Numbered from the stretch's first letter, positions 9,507 through 18,903 are shown. The stretch: 64,000 bases of DNA from Candidatus Thiodiazotropha sp. (ex Codakia rugifera) (GCA_025656675.1 JAHXHN010000003.1:62001-126000); one strand, 5' to 3'. Numbers and translations: made by a program. Notes: generated by a model not told the origin, from the letters alone.

Positions 9507-9890
9507 TCAGGGTCTGGGCGGACGAAAGGGAGATGAGGGGGCGTGGTTGATGATACCCGGGTCCGTTCGAACATATCCAGGTATGACTGAGACGTTCGTG
9601 AGATTTAATAAAACCGGAAGTATGGCCAATGTACATGAGGCGCATTGACAGGATGCGCAGTCATGATCACTGCAATCTGCATCAATACCGGTTTGTGTAT
9701 TGTCATGATTACCATTCATAACCACGCCATCACTATGGATATCAGTCATCTGATGCATCTTTCCTTGCTGCCCGGTTAATCCTGTTAAACCGGCTATAGC
9801 ACCCTGCAGTGGAAATAATCCAATCAGCAGCACAAGCAGAATGGCCAGCAGTTTCTCAGATGATAGGTACATAAATATACAGACCGACAA
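9507..9890 (-). CDS. Small His/Cys-rich exported protein upstream of copA
   Basis: This 127-aa protein does not match any family I can name. A hydrophobic segment at about residues 12-33 (LLAILLVLLIGLFPLQGAIAG) is a likely signal peptide or anchor. A His/Met/Asp-rich linker follows (KMHQMTDIHSDG), then a Cys cluster near residue 75 (DCSDHDCASCQCASC), and a Pro-rich tail ending PFRPPRP. It has the same architecture as the protein at 4520-4927. Its position directly upstream of copA suggests periplasmic copper binding, delivery or sensing. This rests on residue composition and neighbourhood only. Confidence 0.6.
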   Translation of the reverse strand: MSVCIFMYLSSEKLLAILLVLLIGLFPLQGAIAGLTGLTGQQGKMHQMTDIHSDGVVMNGNHDNTQTGIDADCSDHDCASCQCASCTLAILPVLLNLTNVSVIPGYVRTDPGIINHAPSSPFRPPRP

Positions 9891-10053
9891 AAATGAGATA
9901 GTTCCCTCAAACTAATAGCTTAGATCCGGTAGGCTTGCTAAGCAGCTATCAGTACATGAAGAACAGCTTGACCGTAGAAAGCATAGTAAACTGCAACCTC
10001 TCATTGATTGGCAGTAATCGTGTAACTGCAAAATAGATCACGTCATTTCTTGA

Positions 10054-11436
10054 TCACGAATGATCGTCTTCTTCCATGCTATATTTCTTTAACTTTCGCC
10101 ACAGGGAAACACGATCAATACCTAGGATTTTCGCAGCCCGGGTACGATTCTGTCCACTACGTTCCATTACATAGTTTATATAGTTCACCTCCCGTTCGAC
10201 CAAGGTGGGCAGTCGTCCCGCCTCTTCGCGCACGACATGTACTGCATGATCTACCAGGCTGGGTGGTAGATTTGCCATCATCAGTTGTCCCTCCTGGGAT
10301 AGGGTTACAGCACGTTCGATAATATTTTCAAGCTCACGGATATTTCCCGGATAGTCATAATCAAGTAATACAGCCATTACCGTAGAATCAATATCATTCA
10401 CAGCACGACCCATACGTGCTGCATGTTTACGCAAGAAGTAAAATGCCAGTAGTGGAATATCGTCACGACGCTCTGCCAATGGGGGAAGATGTAGCCCTAC
10501 CACGTCAAGACGATAATAGAGATCCTGTCGAAAGCGACCTGCGGCAATCTCGTCACGCAAATCACGATGAGTAGCGGTAATCAGGCGGATGTCTACAGGC
10601 GTAGTGCGGGTTGAGCCCAGGCGTTGAACCTCACGCTCCTGAATGACTCGTAATAGCTTAACCTGCATCCCAACTGACATTTCCGCAATTTCATCCAGAA
10701 ACAGAGTGCCCCCATTCGCTGCTTCGATAAGCCCTTCCTTCGCTTCACCGGCCCCTGTATAGGCCCCTTTCTCGTGACCGAATAGTTCATTGGCCAACAG
10801 GTCCTCCTGTAGGGCACCACAGTTGACAGCTTGAAAAGTCTTATCGCTTCGATCGCTGTGAGCATGGATAAAGCGGGCCAGCAACTCCTTACCGGTGCCA
10901 CTCTCCCCAGTAATTAGCACATTGGTAGTAGTGGGTGCAATTTGTTTAGCCATTTCCAACAGACGCTGCATAATAGCATCCTGGGTAATGATAGAAGGCT
11001 CACTGTGGCTATCCCTCAACTGCTCCTTCAACTGCCGATTTTCCTTTTTAAGATGGACTAATTCCAATGCATTACGCACAACTTCCCGCACCTCATCGAG
11101 ACGAAATGGTTTGGCAATATAGTGAAAAGCACCTGCCTTCATCGCCTCAACCGCAGAATCCAGTGTTGCATAGCCAGTGATCAAAACTACTGCAGTTTCC
11201 GGATCAAGTTCCTTGGCACGACGAAGAATGTCCATGCCGCCCACTTTTTCCATTCGCAAGTCAGTCAGAATAACGTCGAATTGCTTTTTTTCCAGGATCT
11301 CAATGGCACCCAGACCCGTCATCTGAGTACTGACCTCGTGGCCCTCCTTACGACATACATGGGCCAGATTTTCAACAGCGGTGACTTCATCATCGACAAT
11401 CAATACACGACCAACAGCAGACGATGCATCAGCCAT
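10054..11436 (-). CDS. NtrC-family sigma-54-dependent response regulator
   Basis: This is a 460-aa response regulator. An N-terminal receiver domain (VLIVDDE near residue 10; phospho-Asp in ILTDLRM near residue 55) is followed by a sigma-54 AAA+ domain and a C-terminal Fis-type helix-turn-helix (RAAKILGIDRVSLWRKLKKY). The AAA+ domain has Walker A GESGTGKE and Walker B GGTLFLDEIAEM. The sigma-54 contact loop reads GAYTGA instead of GAFTGA, a tolerated variant. The start is the ATG at 11436 (MADASS), preceded by GGAGAGG, because a 47-residue upstream extension overlaps the kinase gene. It overlaps the kinase by 8 bp. It probably activates the sigma-54 promoter at 13097, upstream of the divergent transporter operon. 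Confidence 0.93.
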   Translation of the reverse strand: MADASSAVGRVLIVDDEVTAVENLAHVCRKEGHEVSTQMTGLGAIEILEKKQFDVILTDLRMEKVGGMDILRRAKELDPETAVVLITGYATLDSAVEAMKAGAFHYIAKPFRLDEVREVVRNALELVHLKKENRQLKEQLRDSHSEPSIITQDAIMQRLLEMAKQIAPTTTNVLITGESGTGKELLARFIHAHSDRSDKTFQAVNCGALQEDLLANELFGHEKGAYTGAGEAKEGLIEAANGGTLFLDEIAEMSVGMQVKLLRVIQEREVQRLGSTRTTPVDIRLITATHRDLRDEIAAGRFRQDLYYRLDVVGLHLPPLAERRDDIPLLAFYFLRKHAARMGRAVNDIDSTVMAVLLDYDYPGNIRELENIIERAVTLSQEGQLMMANLPPSLVDHAVHVVREEAGRLPTLVEREVNYINYVMERSGQNRTRAAKILGIDRVSLWRKLKKYSMEEDDHS

Positions 11437-12922
11437 GTTTAGGTGCCTCTCCGGGAAGTAACAAAATGACCTGGGTACCTTTTCCCTGCCTCGAAGCAAT
11501 AGCGAGGCAGCCGTCATGCTCACGCACAATTTCCTGCACGATAAACAGTCCAAGCCCCACACCTTGGCCTGGTTCACTGGTTGTATAAAAAGGGTCGAAG
11601 ACTTTAGAAAGACTCTCTAATGGAATGCCTGGACCATCATCAGCAACCAGTATCTCGATGAAACGACCTTCGTAGTCGGTAATGCATTTAAGATTACCGG
11701 CCACTTCAGCACCTTCCGGAATCATTGAAATACCCCGCTCACATAGCATAGCGCTGATACGTAGGTGTACCCCCTGTCCCGCTGCATGCAGTGCATTTTG
11801 GATGAGATTGATGAACAGTTGTTGAATGCGTTGTTTGTCTACTTCAAGAACAAGATCGTCCGGGATATTCACCGTTAACTTTGCCGAGTATTGCTGTAGT
11901 GTTTTACCGATAATAGTCTGTGTCTCATTGAAGATAGTCGACAGCTCCACCCTACTCCTCTCAAAGGTGCTCTGACTACCGAAATCAAGCAGGGTTTTAA
12001 CAATATTTCGCCCACGCTCAGTTTCACTGTCAATCTGCCTTAGCCAGATATTTAACTGCTCCGGGTCAGCTTCCATTAATTCCTCTATAAGCAATTGACA
12101 GGAAGAGGAGATATTGGAGAGGGGATTGTTTAATTCGTGAGCGACTCCGGATGCCAGAATACCCAAGGATGCCAGCTTTTCCGACTGCATCATACGCTTC
12201 TGGCGAATCTCCAGCTCTTTCAGCATTCGATTGAACACATTGGTAAAGGTCAAAAACTCACGATCACTTGATGGTGACTCTAACTGATTAAAGCGACCTT
12301 TGGCGATAGCCTTTAGCTGTGATTCCAACTGCTTGAGCGGTGTGAGCACCACACGCTTGAGTCGATACCCAACGACATAAATTGCAAGCCCGATCATGAA
12401 TAGGGATATGAGAAGAAACCACTGGGACTCTTGAACTGCAGTCTCGAGCATCCTTCGCTCTTGATTCGACAATGATTCGACAGCGAGATAGGTACGATGC
12501 CCAAGTACTCTTATTTGATCTTCGAGTATCTGACGACCTTCACTGGTTGAGCTATTCCAATTTCCCAGCTTTATACGGTAGTCTTTTAGATCCTGCACCA
12601 TTGTCAATGGATCGGGGTGTCGCATGATCGAGCTCACGACGACATGATAACTTTGCAGAATATTCAGGGATAATACGGCATATTCATCCGCCCTGGAGAA
12701 CGCCTCTTTGTCTGCATAGAGAAACAGATTTTTTTCTTCCCGGCGCATTTCTAATACTGCGTCTTTCAGATCTGCGACCACTTCCCCTTCCGACACCTGA
12801 CGCTCAAGAAACAGCAGGTCTAAAAAGGCGATGATACCAAGCACCAGAATTCCAGCCACCAATGCAATATACGCACTGGTGATTTTGCCCCGTAAGCTGG
12901 TCAGATCAAAGCGTGTAGCCAT
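11429..12922 (-). CDS. Membrane sensor histidine kinase (NtrB/ZraS-like)
   Basis: This is a 497-aa sensor kinase. A first membrane helix lies at about residues 17-39 and a second at about 170-190 (WFLLISLFMIGLAIYVVGY), enclosing a periplasmic helical sensor domain. A HAMP linker, a HisKA domain with the phosphorylated His in GVAHELNNPLSNISSS, and an ATPase domain with N box (NLIQNALHA) and G boxes (DDGPGIP, GLGLFIVQEI) follow. The ATG at 12922 is preferred over the in-frame TTG at 12934. It overlaps the response regulator by 8 bp. A perfect palindrome lies 19 bp upstream of the start, suggesting autoregulation together with the divergent operon. The signal sensed is unknown; control of NhaD and EptA points to an envelope or ion stress. 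Confidence 0.9.
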   Translation of the reverse strand: MATRFDLTSLRGKITSAYIALVAGILVLGIIAFLDLLFLERQVSEGEVVADLKDAVLEMRREEKNLFLYADKEAFSRADEYAVLSLNILQSYHVVVSSIMRHPDPLTMVQDLKDYRIKLGNWNSSTSEGRQILEDQIRVLGHRTYLAVESLSNQERRMLETAVQESQWFLLISLFMIGLAIYVVGYRLKRVVLTPLKQLESQLKAIAKGRFNQLESPSSDREFLTFTNVFNRMLKELEIRQKRMMQSEKLASLGILASGVAHELNNPLSNISSSCQLLIEELMEADPEQLNIWLRQIDSETERGRNIVKTLLDFGSQSTFERSRVELSTIFNETQTIIGKTLQQYSAKLTVNIPDDLVLEVDKQRIQQLFINLIQNALHAAGQGVHLRISAMLCERGISMIPEGAEVAGNLKCITDYEGRFIEILVADDGPGIPLESLSKVFDPFYTTSEPGQGVGLGLFIVQEIVREHDGCLAIASRQGKGTQVILLLPGEAPKHG

Positions 12923-12940
12923 AACAAATTGCAACGTACC

Positions 12941-12955
12941 GTTTCAAATTGAAAC
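12941..12955. promoter_or_regulatory. Palindromic operator, copy 1 (probable enhancer site)
   Basis: GTTTCAAATTGAAAC is a perfect 15-bp palindrome with a 7-bp arm. It lies between the kinase gene and the sigma-54 promoter at 13097, about 150 bp upstream of that promoter, which is a normal distance for an enhancer-binding protein. A degenerate second copy follows at 13021-13035. The likely ligand is the adjacent NtrC-like regulator. Confidence 0.6.
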
Positions 12956-13020
12956 AATACTAACAGGATATATGAGTTAGCGCATTCTAAGGCAATCGTC
13001 GCTTACACTCGTGGATCATC

Positions 13021-13035
13021 GTTTCACATTGCAAC
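13021..13035. promoter_or_regulatory. Palindromic operator, copy 2 (degenerate)
   Basis: GTTTCACATTGCAAC matches the 12941-12955 palindrome at 13 of 15 positions. It starts 80 bp from copy 1, close to an integral number of helical turns (about 7.6), and 75 bp upstream of the sigma-54 promoter. Paired sites of this kind are usual for NtrC-type activators. Confidence 0.5.
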
Positions 13036-13096
13036 ACCCTCAAAAAACTTAACCCTATACCGGTCTAAAAATCAATGGCTTACAAGTTCATAAACT

Positions 13097-13113
13097 TGGC
13101 ATAGGCATTGCTA
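13097..13113 (+). promoter_or_regulatory. Sigma-54 promoter of USP/SLC13/EptA/NhaD operon
   Basis: TGGCATAGGCATTGCTA fits the -24/-12 consensus TGGCAC(G/A)-N4-TTGC(A/T), with GG and GC separated by exactly 10 bp. The predicted transcript starts near 13123, about 25 bp before the ATG of the first gene. A sigma-54 activator is encoded divergently next door. Confidence 0.85.
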
Positions 13114-13147
13114 TAACAGAGTAAAGTAATATTCGGAATTATTGATC

Positions 13148-13702
13148 ATGAAAAAACTCAGCAATGACCTGAAACGTATATTGACCGGTCTGGCATATCA
13201 GGATGCCGGTGATTTTCTATCCATACACGAAAAAATGAAGGTGGTGGGGCCTGTATTAGAAGCTAGGCAGATTCCTTCGGTACCTCCCCGAAAAGTTGTA
13301 AAAAAACCGCTAACTCAACGTATCGCCTTGATTAGCAATGGTAGAGGACTGGGCGCGCCCCTCGACTATGCCATAGATGCTTGTTCACGGCATGGCGGAA
13401 AGATCGACCTGCTGATTCACGATGCTGCTGGAGCAGGAAATATCACCGCACTGGTAGATCGGATCCAAGAAGCTGGTCTTGACTACCGCCGGATTCAACT
13501 CAGCATAAACACAGCCGATGACATCATCGATTATATCAGTAACCACACCTCCCTGATTTTTCTGGTAGCGATGCCAGATGACCCTCCTGTGAAAGTGCTC
13601 ATTGAAGAAGTGATACCTAAGCGTGGGAGACGTATCCCTGTCCCGTTGGTGCTGATCGAAGACCAGCCATCAGCCATCTCCCCTAAACTGTCTGCGGCCT
13701 GA
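13148..13702 (+). CDS. USP-like cytosolic protein, first gene of sigma-54 operon
   Basis: This is a 184-aa soluble protein with no membrane segment. Residues 1-55 are helical and charged. From about residue 58 (QRIALISNGRGLGAPLDYAIDACSRHGGKIDLLIHD) the pattern is an alpha/beta Rossmann-like fold, resembling a universal-stress-protein or ANTI-FOLD nucleotide-binding unit. The ATP-binding G-x2-G-x9-G motif of classical USPs is not visible. The ATG at 13148 is preferred to the TTG at 13142. It lies 77 bp upstream of the SLC13 permease gene on the same strand. A regulatory role for that transporter is inferred. I do not recognise the family with confidence. Confidence 0.7.
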   Translation: MKKLSNDLKRILTGLAYQDAGDFLSIHEKMKVVGPVLEARQIPSVPPRKVVKKPLTQRIALISNGRGLGAPLDYAIDACSRHGGKIDLLIHDAAGAGNITALVDRIQEAGLDYRRIQLSINTADDIIDYISNHTSLIFLVAMPDDPPVKVLIEEVIPKRGRRIPVPLVLIEDQPSAISPKLSAA

Positions 13703-13779
13703 TATCCCTATTCGGGTATTGCATCAAAACACACTGGACTGATTGCCGACGAACTGAAAACTAACGAAGACTATAAAGA

Positions 13780-15768
13780 ATGAATAAACTTGCAGATGAA
13801 GAACAGACTATTGCAATCCCAGGTATTGTTACCCGAAAACAGATTATCGCAGCAATTATTTTTGTAGCATTGGCACTTTTTCTAGCCAGTGTGGTTCCCA
13901 CAATTGAAATAGCCTGGGTCACCGGAATTCTGGTGCTGACAATCTATCTGTTTGCCTTTGAAGTGGTTGGTGTTGATGTTGCTGCAGTGACTGTCATGGT
14001 GTTGTTAGGATTGACCTCACTGCTAGCACCCGTTATGGGATTGGAGCAGGGGTTAGTGAACAACAAGCATCTGTTCGATGGATTCTCCTCCAATGCAGTG
14101 ATCTCCATAATTGCGGTGATGATCATCGGTGCCGGTCTCGACAAAACCGGCATCATGAGCAAGGTTGCCGCCTTCATACTGAATATTGGCGGTAGCACTG
14201 AGGGGCGTATCATCCCTATCATCTCCGCTACGGTGGGTTTTATCTCATCGTTTATGCAGAACGTAGGTGCTGCGGCACTCTTCCTTCCGGTGGTTTCCCG
14301 TATCTCGGCCCGCTCTGGATTACCCATGTCACGTTTGCTGATGCCGATGGGATTTACCGCCATCCTCGGTGGCACCATGACCATGGTCGGATCCAGTCCA
14401 CTCATTTTACTGAACGATCTGATCCTTACTTCCAACAAGGCGCTGCCTGCTGAGCAGCAGATGGAGATCTGGGGGTTGTTTTCGGTCACACCAGTGGGTA
14501 TAGCATTGATTACCGCCGGTATCATTTACTTCGTAATAGCCGGGCGTTTTGTATTACCAAAGACTAAAAGTGAAAGCAGTACCAAGGGTGCTGATCCCAT
14601 GGTGTACTTCCATAAGGTCTATGGTGTGAATTTCACCGTCAATGAGATTGTTGTGACGGATGACAGCGATCTGATTGGTAAAGAACTGGACGATGTTGAA
14701 ACAACTTATCGTATACGTGTCATTGCCACCAAGTATCCTGGTAAAGAAGTACGTGTTGGACCTGGAACGATCGCTCGTGACACTGAGTTACTGGCGGGTA
14801 TGGTGCTGGGAGTGGTTGCCGACCCCCATGATCTGAATCACTTTGTAGAGAAGTACAACCTTAAAAAGCGCCCCGTACTTCGGACTTTCCCCGAATCACT
14901 CTCAGCCGCAAAGTCTGGTATTGGTGAGATAGTCATCCCCCCGGGTTCCAGTCTGATAGGGAAAAGTGCAAGAGATGTGTGGATGCGCAAAACCTATGGC
15001 ATAGCCATGATCGGATTGCACAGGGATGGCACAACCATGCGTGAAGGAGAGGATATCCGTAATATGCCACTTCATGTCGGAGATACCTTGGTGGTACACA
15101 CGGCATGGAACGCTCTGGAGCGAATCGAAAAAGATCGTGATTTTGTAGTGGTAACTACCGAATACCCCCGTGAGGAGATGTTGCGTCCCCACAAGATTTT
15201 TCCTGCTGCCATCTTTTTTGGCATTGCACTCTTTATGGTGCTGTTTACTGACATCCGTCTCTCTGTAGCGCTCCTCACTGGTGCTATGGGAATGGTGTTA
15301 TCCGGTGTACTGAATATCGAAGAGGCCTATGAAGCAGTGAGTTGGAAGACTGTATTCCTACTCGCTTCACTCATTCCACTGGGACTGGCCGTTGAGACCA
15401 CAGGTACTGCAAAATGGATTGCCGAGCAGGTTTTAGTTGTCGTTGGTGATATGCCGATCTGGGTAATACAGACAGCTGTTGCCGTACTGGCGACATTCTT
15501 TACCCTTGTTATGTCAAATGTGGGTGCAACTGTGCTGTTGGTACCGCTAGCAGTCAATATTGCTGTGGGTGCCGGTACTAATCCAGCGGTATTTGCTCTC
15601 ACCGTAGCCATCGCCACCTCCAACTCCTTCCTGATCCCAACACATCAAGTGAATGCCTTGATCATGGGGCCGGCTGGTTATCGTGTGGCTGACTTCATGA
15701 AAGCAGGCGGCATCATGACAATACTGTTTTTGATAGTGATGCTGCTGGTCATGAATCTCATTTTCTAA
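13780..15768 (+). CDS. SLC13-family permease with two RCK_C (TrkA-C) domains
   Basis: This 662-aa inner-membrane transporter belongs to the divalent anion:Na+ symporter (SLC13/CitT) superfamily. It has membrane helices at about residues 18-240. A cytosolic middle region at about 270-450 holds two RCK_C-like domains (NEIVVTDDSDLIGKELDDV and IVIPPGSSLIGKSARDVWMRKTYG). A second membrane block runs from about 470 to the end. Motifs of the family include GLTSLLAPVMGL, GTMTMVGSSPLILLND and ATSNSFLIPTHQVNALIMGP. RCK_C-bearing members are often annotated as sulfate or undefined anion permeases, and the substrate is not readable here. Co-transcription with NhaD suggests coupling to sodium homeostasis. 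Confidence 0.9.
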   Translation: MNKLADEEQTIAIPGIVTRKQIIAAIIFVALALFLASVVPTIEIAWVTGILVLTIYLFAFEVVGVDVAAVTVMVLLGLTSLLAPVMGLEQGLVNNKHLFDGFSSNAVISIIAVMIIGAGLDKTGIMSKVAAFILNIGGSTEGRIIPIISATVGFISSFMQNVGAAALFLPVVSRISARSGLPMSRLLMPMGFTAILGGTMTMVGSSPLILLNDLILTSNKALPAEQQMEIWGLFSVTPVGIALITAGIIYFVIAGRFVLPKTKSESSTKGADPMVYFHKVYGVNFTVNEIVVTDDSDLIGKELDDVETTYRIRVIATKYPGKEVRVGPGTIARDTELLAGMVLGVVADPHDLNHFVEKYNLKKRPVLRTFPESLSAAKSGIGEIVIPPGSSLIGKSARDVWMRKTYGIAMIGLHRDGTTMREGEDIRNMPLHVGDTLVVHTAWNALERIEKDRDFVVVTTEYPREEMLRPHKIFPAAIFFGIALFMVLFTDIRLSVALLTGAMGMVLSGVLNIEEAYEAVSWKTVFLLASLIPLGLAVETTGTAKWIAEQVLVVVGDMPIWVIQTAVAVLATFFTLVMSNVGATVLLVPLAVNIAVGAGTNPAVFALTVAIATSNSFLIPTHQVNALIMGPAGYRVADFMKAGGIMTILFLIVMLLVMNLIF

Positions 15769-15843
15769 CGCAACCCGAACAGCCTCACCTTGACTGGTCA
15801 AGCTAAACTCACGAGCAATGAAATCTAAGATAAGAACCCATTA

Positions 15844-17454
15844 ATGCCTATGCTGCACTACCAGATAAGCCAGATAAAGCTGATCCTGTCCGTCACCCTG
15901 TTCCTTACCATTTTTCATAATTTCACTTTCCTGCGAAAAGTTATCGATGCCTATGCAGGCACAGACAACATCTGGCTGATCGTTATTTCATTGTTTGTTA
16001 TTCACGGCTGTATGCTGACGATTCTATTGTCGCTTGGGGGGTTACACAAACAACTCAAACCAGTGCTGATTGGTCTGTTGTTACTGTCCTCAATAACCAG
16101 CTATTTTATCGATACTTACCAGGTGGTATTCGATAGTGACATGATCACCAACATGATTGAAACCGATGCCGGTGAGGTAAATGATCTTTTAAACTATCGC
16201 TTACTCGGCTATTTTGTGCTAATCGGTGCACTACCCGCTTACCTACTGTCTAAACTACAGCTTATCCAAGAGCCGTTTTTTCAAGCCATATTGAAGCGTT
16301 TCGTGCTTATCGCATCATGCTTGATCATAGCGGCCGCAACAATATACTTTTACAGCGATTTCTATGCCTCGTTCTTTAGATCACATAAAATTATCCGCTA
16401 CTATACAAATCCTACAACCCCAATTTATTCCCTATATAAATTTATCGACCTTCAACTCAAGGTCAATAACATCAATGAATTCCTGACTGTTGGCACCGAT
16501 GCAGCAGTTCCTGATTCAGACCTGGATACTGAATTGGTGATATTGATAGTCGGGGAAACCGCTCGTACAGACCACTTCTCTCTAAATGGATATAAGCGGA
16601 TCACCAACCCGCTACTCTCTCAGAGAAAATTAGTCAGTTTTTCGAATGTTAGCTCATGCGGAACATCGACTGCAGTATCCGTTCCCTGCATGTTTTCATT
16701 TCTGGAACAAAACAACTACAGCAAGGACAAATCATCCTCCATGGAAAATGTACTCGATGTTTTGCATCGCTCCGGCGTATCCATTTTATGGCGTGATAAC
16801 AATTCAGGTTCCAAAGGCGTCGCCAGTCGCGTCAAATATGAAAGCTACAAAACACCTATCGTCAATCCTGTTTGCAACCCTGAGTGCCGGGATGAAGGCA
16901 TGCTCGATGGACTTAATGAGTGGGTTAAACAGCATACAAGCAGCGACATGCTCATTGTCTTGCATCAAATGGGCAGCCATGGGCCCGCATACTTCAAACG
17001 CTATCCGGATAATTTCGAGAAGTTCAAACCAACTTGCCAATCCACACAGCTGGACAAGTGTACTCGCGAAGAGGTTGTTAACGCCTATGACAACTCAATT
17101 CTCTATACAGACTATTTCGTCGACCGGGTGATTAATTGGCTGAAAGAAAAATCTACTCAATTTGAGACTTCCATGATCTATATCAGCGACCATGGTGAGT
17201 CCCTGGGTGAATCAGGGCTCTATCTGCACGGAATCCCGTATGCCCTCGCTCCAACCACACAAACCCATGTGCCGACTCTATTCTGGAGTTCTGAAGAAAA
17301 CAGTGACATTGACTTGGAAGCCCTCCAAAACAGCATCAATGAACCTTACTCTCACGATAATCTCTTCCATACGCTACTCGGTATCTTCGAAATCAAGAGT
17401 GAAGTCTACCAGCCGGAGAAAGACATACTGAAGTATAAGCACACTTATCAATGA
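15844..17454 (+). CDS. EptA-like lipid A phosphoethanolamine transferase
   Basis: This 536-aa inner-membrane enzyme transfers phosphoethanolamine to lipid A or related envelope sugars. Five N-terminal membrane helices lie at about residues 12-170. A periplasmic alkaline-phosphatase/sulfatase-fold domain follows. It has the metal-binding, nucleophile-containing VGETARTDHFSLNGY near residue 238 (Thr nucleophile), the conserved SCGTSTAVSVPCMF, QMGSHGPAYFKRYP, and ISDHGESLGESGLYLHG near residue 450. Cys residues typical of the family are present (for example CNPECRDEG). It lies 75 bp after the SLC13 gene and 12 bp before nhaD. Under sigma-54 control it would reduce surface charge on demand. Known family members confer polymyxin resistance. 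Confidence 0.92.
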   Translation: MPMLHYQISQIKLILSVTLFLTIFHNFTFLRKVIDAYAGTDNIWLIVISLFVIHGCMLTILLSLGGLHKQLKPVLIGLLLLSSITSYFIDTYQVVFDSDMITNMIETDAGEVNDLLNYRLLGYFVLIGALPAYLLSKLQLIQEPFFQAILKRFVLIASCLIIAAATIYFYSDFYASFFRSHKIIRYYTNPTTPIYSLYKFIDLQLKVNNINEFLTVGTDAAVPDSDLDTELVILIVGETARTDHFSLNGYKRITNPLLSQRKLVSFSNVSSCGTSTAVSVPCMFSFLEQNNYSKDKSSSMENVLDVLHRSGVSILWRDNNSGSKGVASRVKYESYKTPIVNPVCNPECRDEGMLDGLNEWVKQHTSSDMLIVLHQMGSHGPAYFKRYPDNFEKFKPTCQSTQLDKCTREEVVNAYDNSILYTDYFVDRVINWLKEKSTQFETSMIYISDHGESLGESGLYLHGIPYALAPTTQTHVPTLFWSSEENSDIDLEALQNSINEPYSHDNLFHTLLGIFEIKSEVYQPEKDILKYKHTYQ

Positions 17455-17466
17455 GCGATAAATACA

Positions 17467-18903
17467 ATGATGAAAACTAGTAATATAATATTTAAGCTGC
17501 TTCCTACCTCTGCGCTTTGCATAGTATCCGGTGCTGTAATGGCCTCGGAACCTGAAATGCATCCATTGGATTTAACCAATAGTTGGGTTGGCTATCTCTC
17601 CATTGGCATATTCTTGCTAGCCTATCTACTTGTCATGGCCGAGGAATTCACCCATTTGCGCAAATCGAAACCCGTGATTATCGGTGCCGGCCTGATCTGG
17701 GGAATCATTGCCTGGGTCTATACCAATCACGATTTGCCCACAATGGCGGAACAGGCGGTACGGCATAACCTGCTGGAATATGCGGAATTGATGCTCTTTC
17801 TACTGGTAGCGATGACTTATATCAATACCATGGAAGAGAGACGGGTATTCGATGCATTGCGTGCCTGGCTGATCCGCAAAGGCTTTGGTTTTCGTTCGCT
17901 ATTCTGGATCACTGGGACCCTGGCTTTTTTTATTTCACCCATCGCGGATAATTTGACCACGGCGCTTTTGATGTGTGCCGTAGTAATGGCTGTGGGCGGT
18001 GACAACAGCCGCTTTGTTTCGCTGGCCTGTATCAATATTGTAGTTGGTGCCAATGCTGGTGGTGCTTTCTCTCCTTTTGGTGATATCACCACACTGATGG
18101 TCTGGCAGAAGGGTATCGTGGAATTCTGGACTTTTTTCGCCCTGTTCATCCCGGCGGCAGTCAATTACCTTGTCCCTGCAGCCATCATGCATTTTGCAGT
18201 ACCCAATATTAAGCCAGAAGCATCCGGGGATCAGGTGTTGATGCAACGGGGTGCACGCCGGATCATTGCATTGTTTCTCGCTACCATCGCCACAGCTGTT
18301 TCGTTCCACAACTTCCTGTACATGCCACCCGTGATCGGTATGCTGACCGGTCTTGGTTTCCTCCAATTGTTCGGATTCTTCCTAAAGAAAACCGCTATTC
18401 GTGATCAACCAGTGAAGCCAGACAATATAGAGCATGACGGTCAACTGGGCATACCCGTTGGATTCGATGTCTTTTCCCCTGTGGCAAGAGCTGAATGGGA
18501 TACATTGTTGTTCTTCTACGGCGTAGTGCTCTGTGTCGGCGGACTAGGTTTTCTTGGTTATCTGAGCATAGCATCCGAGCTGATGTACACAGGCTGGGGC
18601 GCTACCAATGCAAACATAACAATCGGCCTCCTATCTGCCATTGTCGACAACATTCCCGTCATGTTCGCGGTGCTTACCATGAATCCAGAGATGTCGACCG
18701 GTCATTGGCTTTTAGTGACCTTGACTGCTGGTGTTGGTGGATCTCTACTCTCCATCGGTTCGGCTGCCGGGGTGGCGCTAATGGGACAAGCCCGTGGCAA
18801 TTACACCTTTTTCGGCCATATAAAATGGACGCCAGCAATCACTGCCGGCTATATCGCCAGCATCTATGTACATATGGTTATTAACAGCAACTATTTCACA
18901 TGA
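17467..18903 (+). CDS. nhaD: Na+/H+ antiporter NhaD
   Basis: This 478-aa antiporter is of the NhaD branch of the ion-transporter superfamily. It exports Na+ (or Li+) for protons. About 12 membrane helices follow a cleavable-looking N-terminal segment (residues 7-26). Family motifs include ISPIADNLTTALLMCAVV near residue 160, NIVVGANAGGAFSPFGDITTLMVWQ near 195, and VDNIPVMFAVLTMNPEM near 395. It is the last gene of the sigma-54 operon, 12 bp after the phosphoethanolamine transferase. Its presence suits a marine or alkaline environment. Gene product assignment is firm. Confidence 0.94.
   Translation: MMKTSNIIFKLLPTSALCIVSGAVMASEPEMHPLDLTNSWVGYLSIGIFLLAYLLVMAEEFTHLRKSKPVIIGAGLIWGIIAWVYTNHDLPTMAEQAVRHNLLEYAELMLFLLVAMTYINTMEERRVFDALRAWLIRKGFGFRSLFWITGTLAFFISPIADNLTTALLMCAVVMAVGGDNSRFVSLACINIVVGANAGGAFSPFGDITTLMVWQKGIVEFWTFFALFIPAAVNYLVPAAIMHFAVPNIKPEASGDQVLMQRGARRIIALFLATIATAVSFHNFLYMPPVIGMLTGLGFLQLFGFFLKKTAIRDQPVKPDNIEHDGQLGIPVGFDVFSPVARAEWDTLLFFYGVVLCVGGLGFLGYLSIASELMYTGWGATNANITIGLLSAIVDNIPVMFAVLTMNPEMSTGHWLLVTLTAGVGGSLLSIGSAAGVALMGQARGNYTFFGHIKWTPAITAGYIASIYVHMVINSNYFT

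Noticed and set aside
10021-10060. GATCAC...GATCAC repeat as a terminator of the first response regulator
   Set aside because: It is a direct repeat, not an inverted one, and has no T-run; no terminator called.
13944-14525. 193-codon minus-strand frame in the SLC13 gene
   Set aside because: Antisense to a clear transporter gene; no ribosome site or family pattern.
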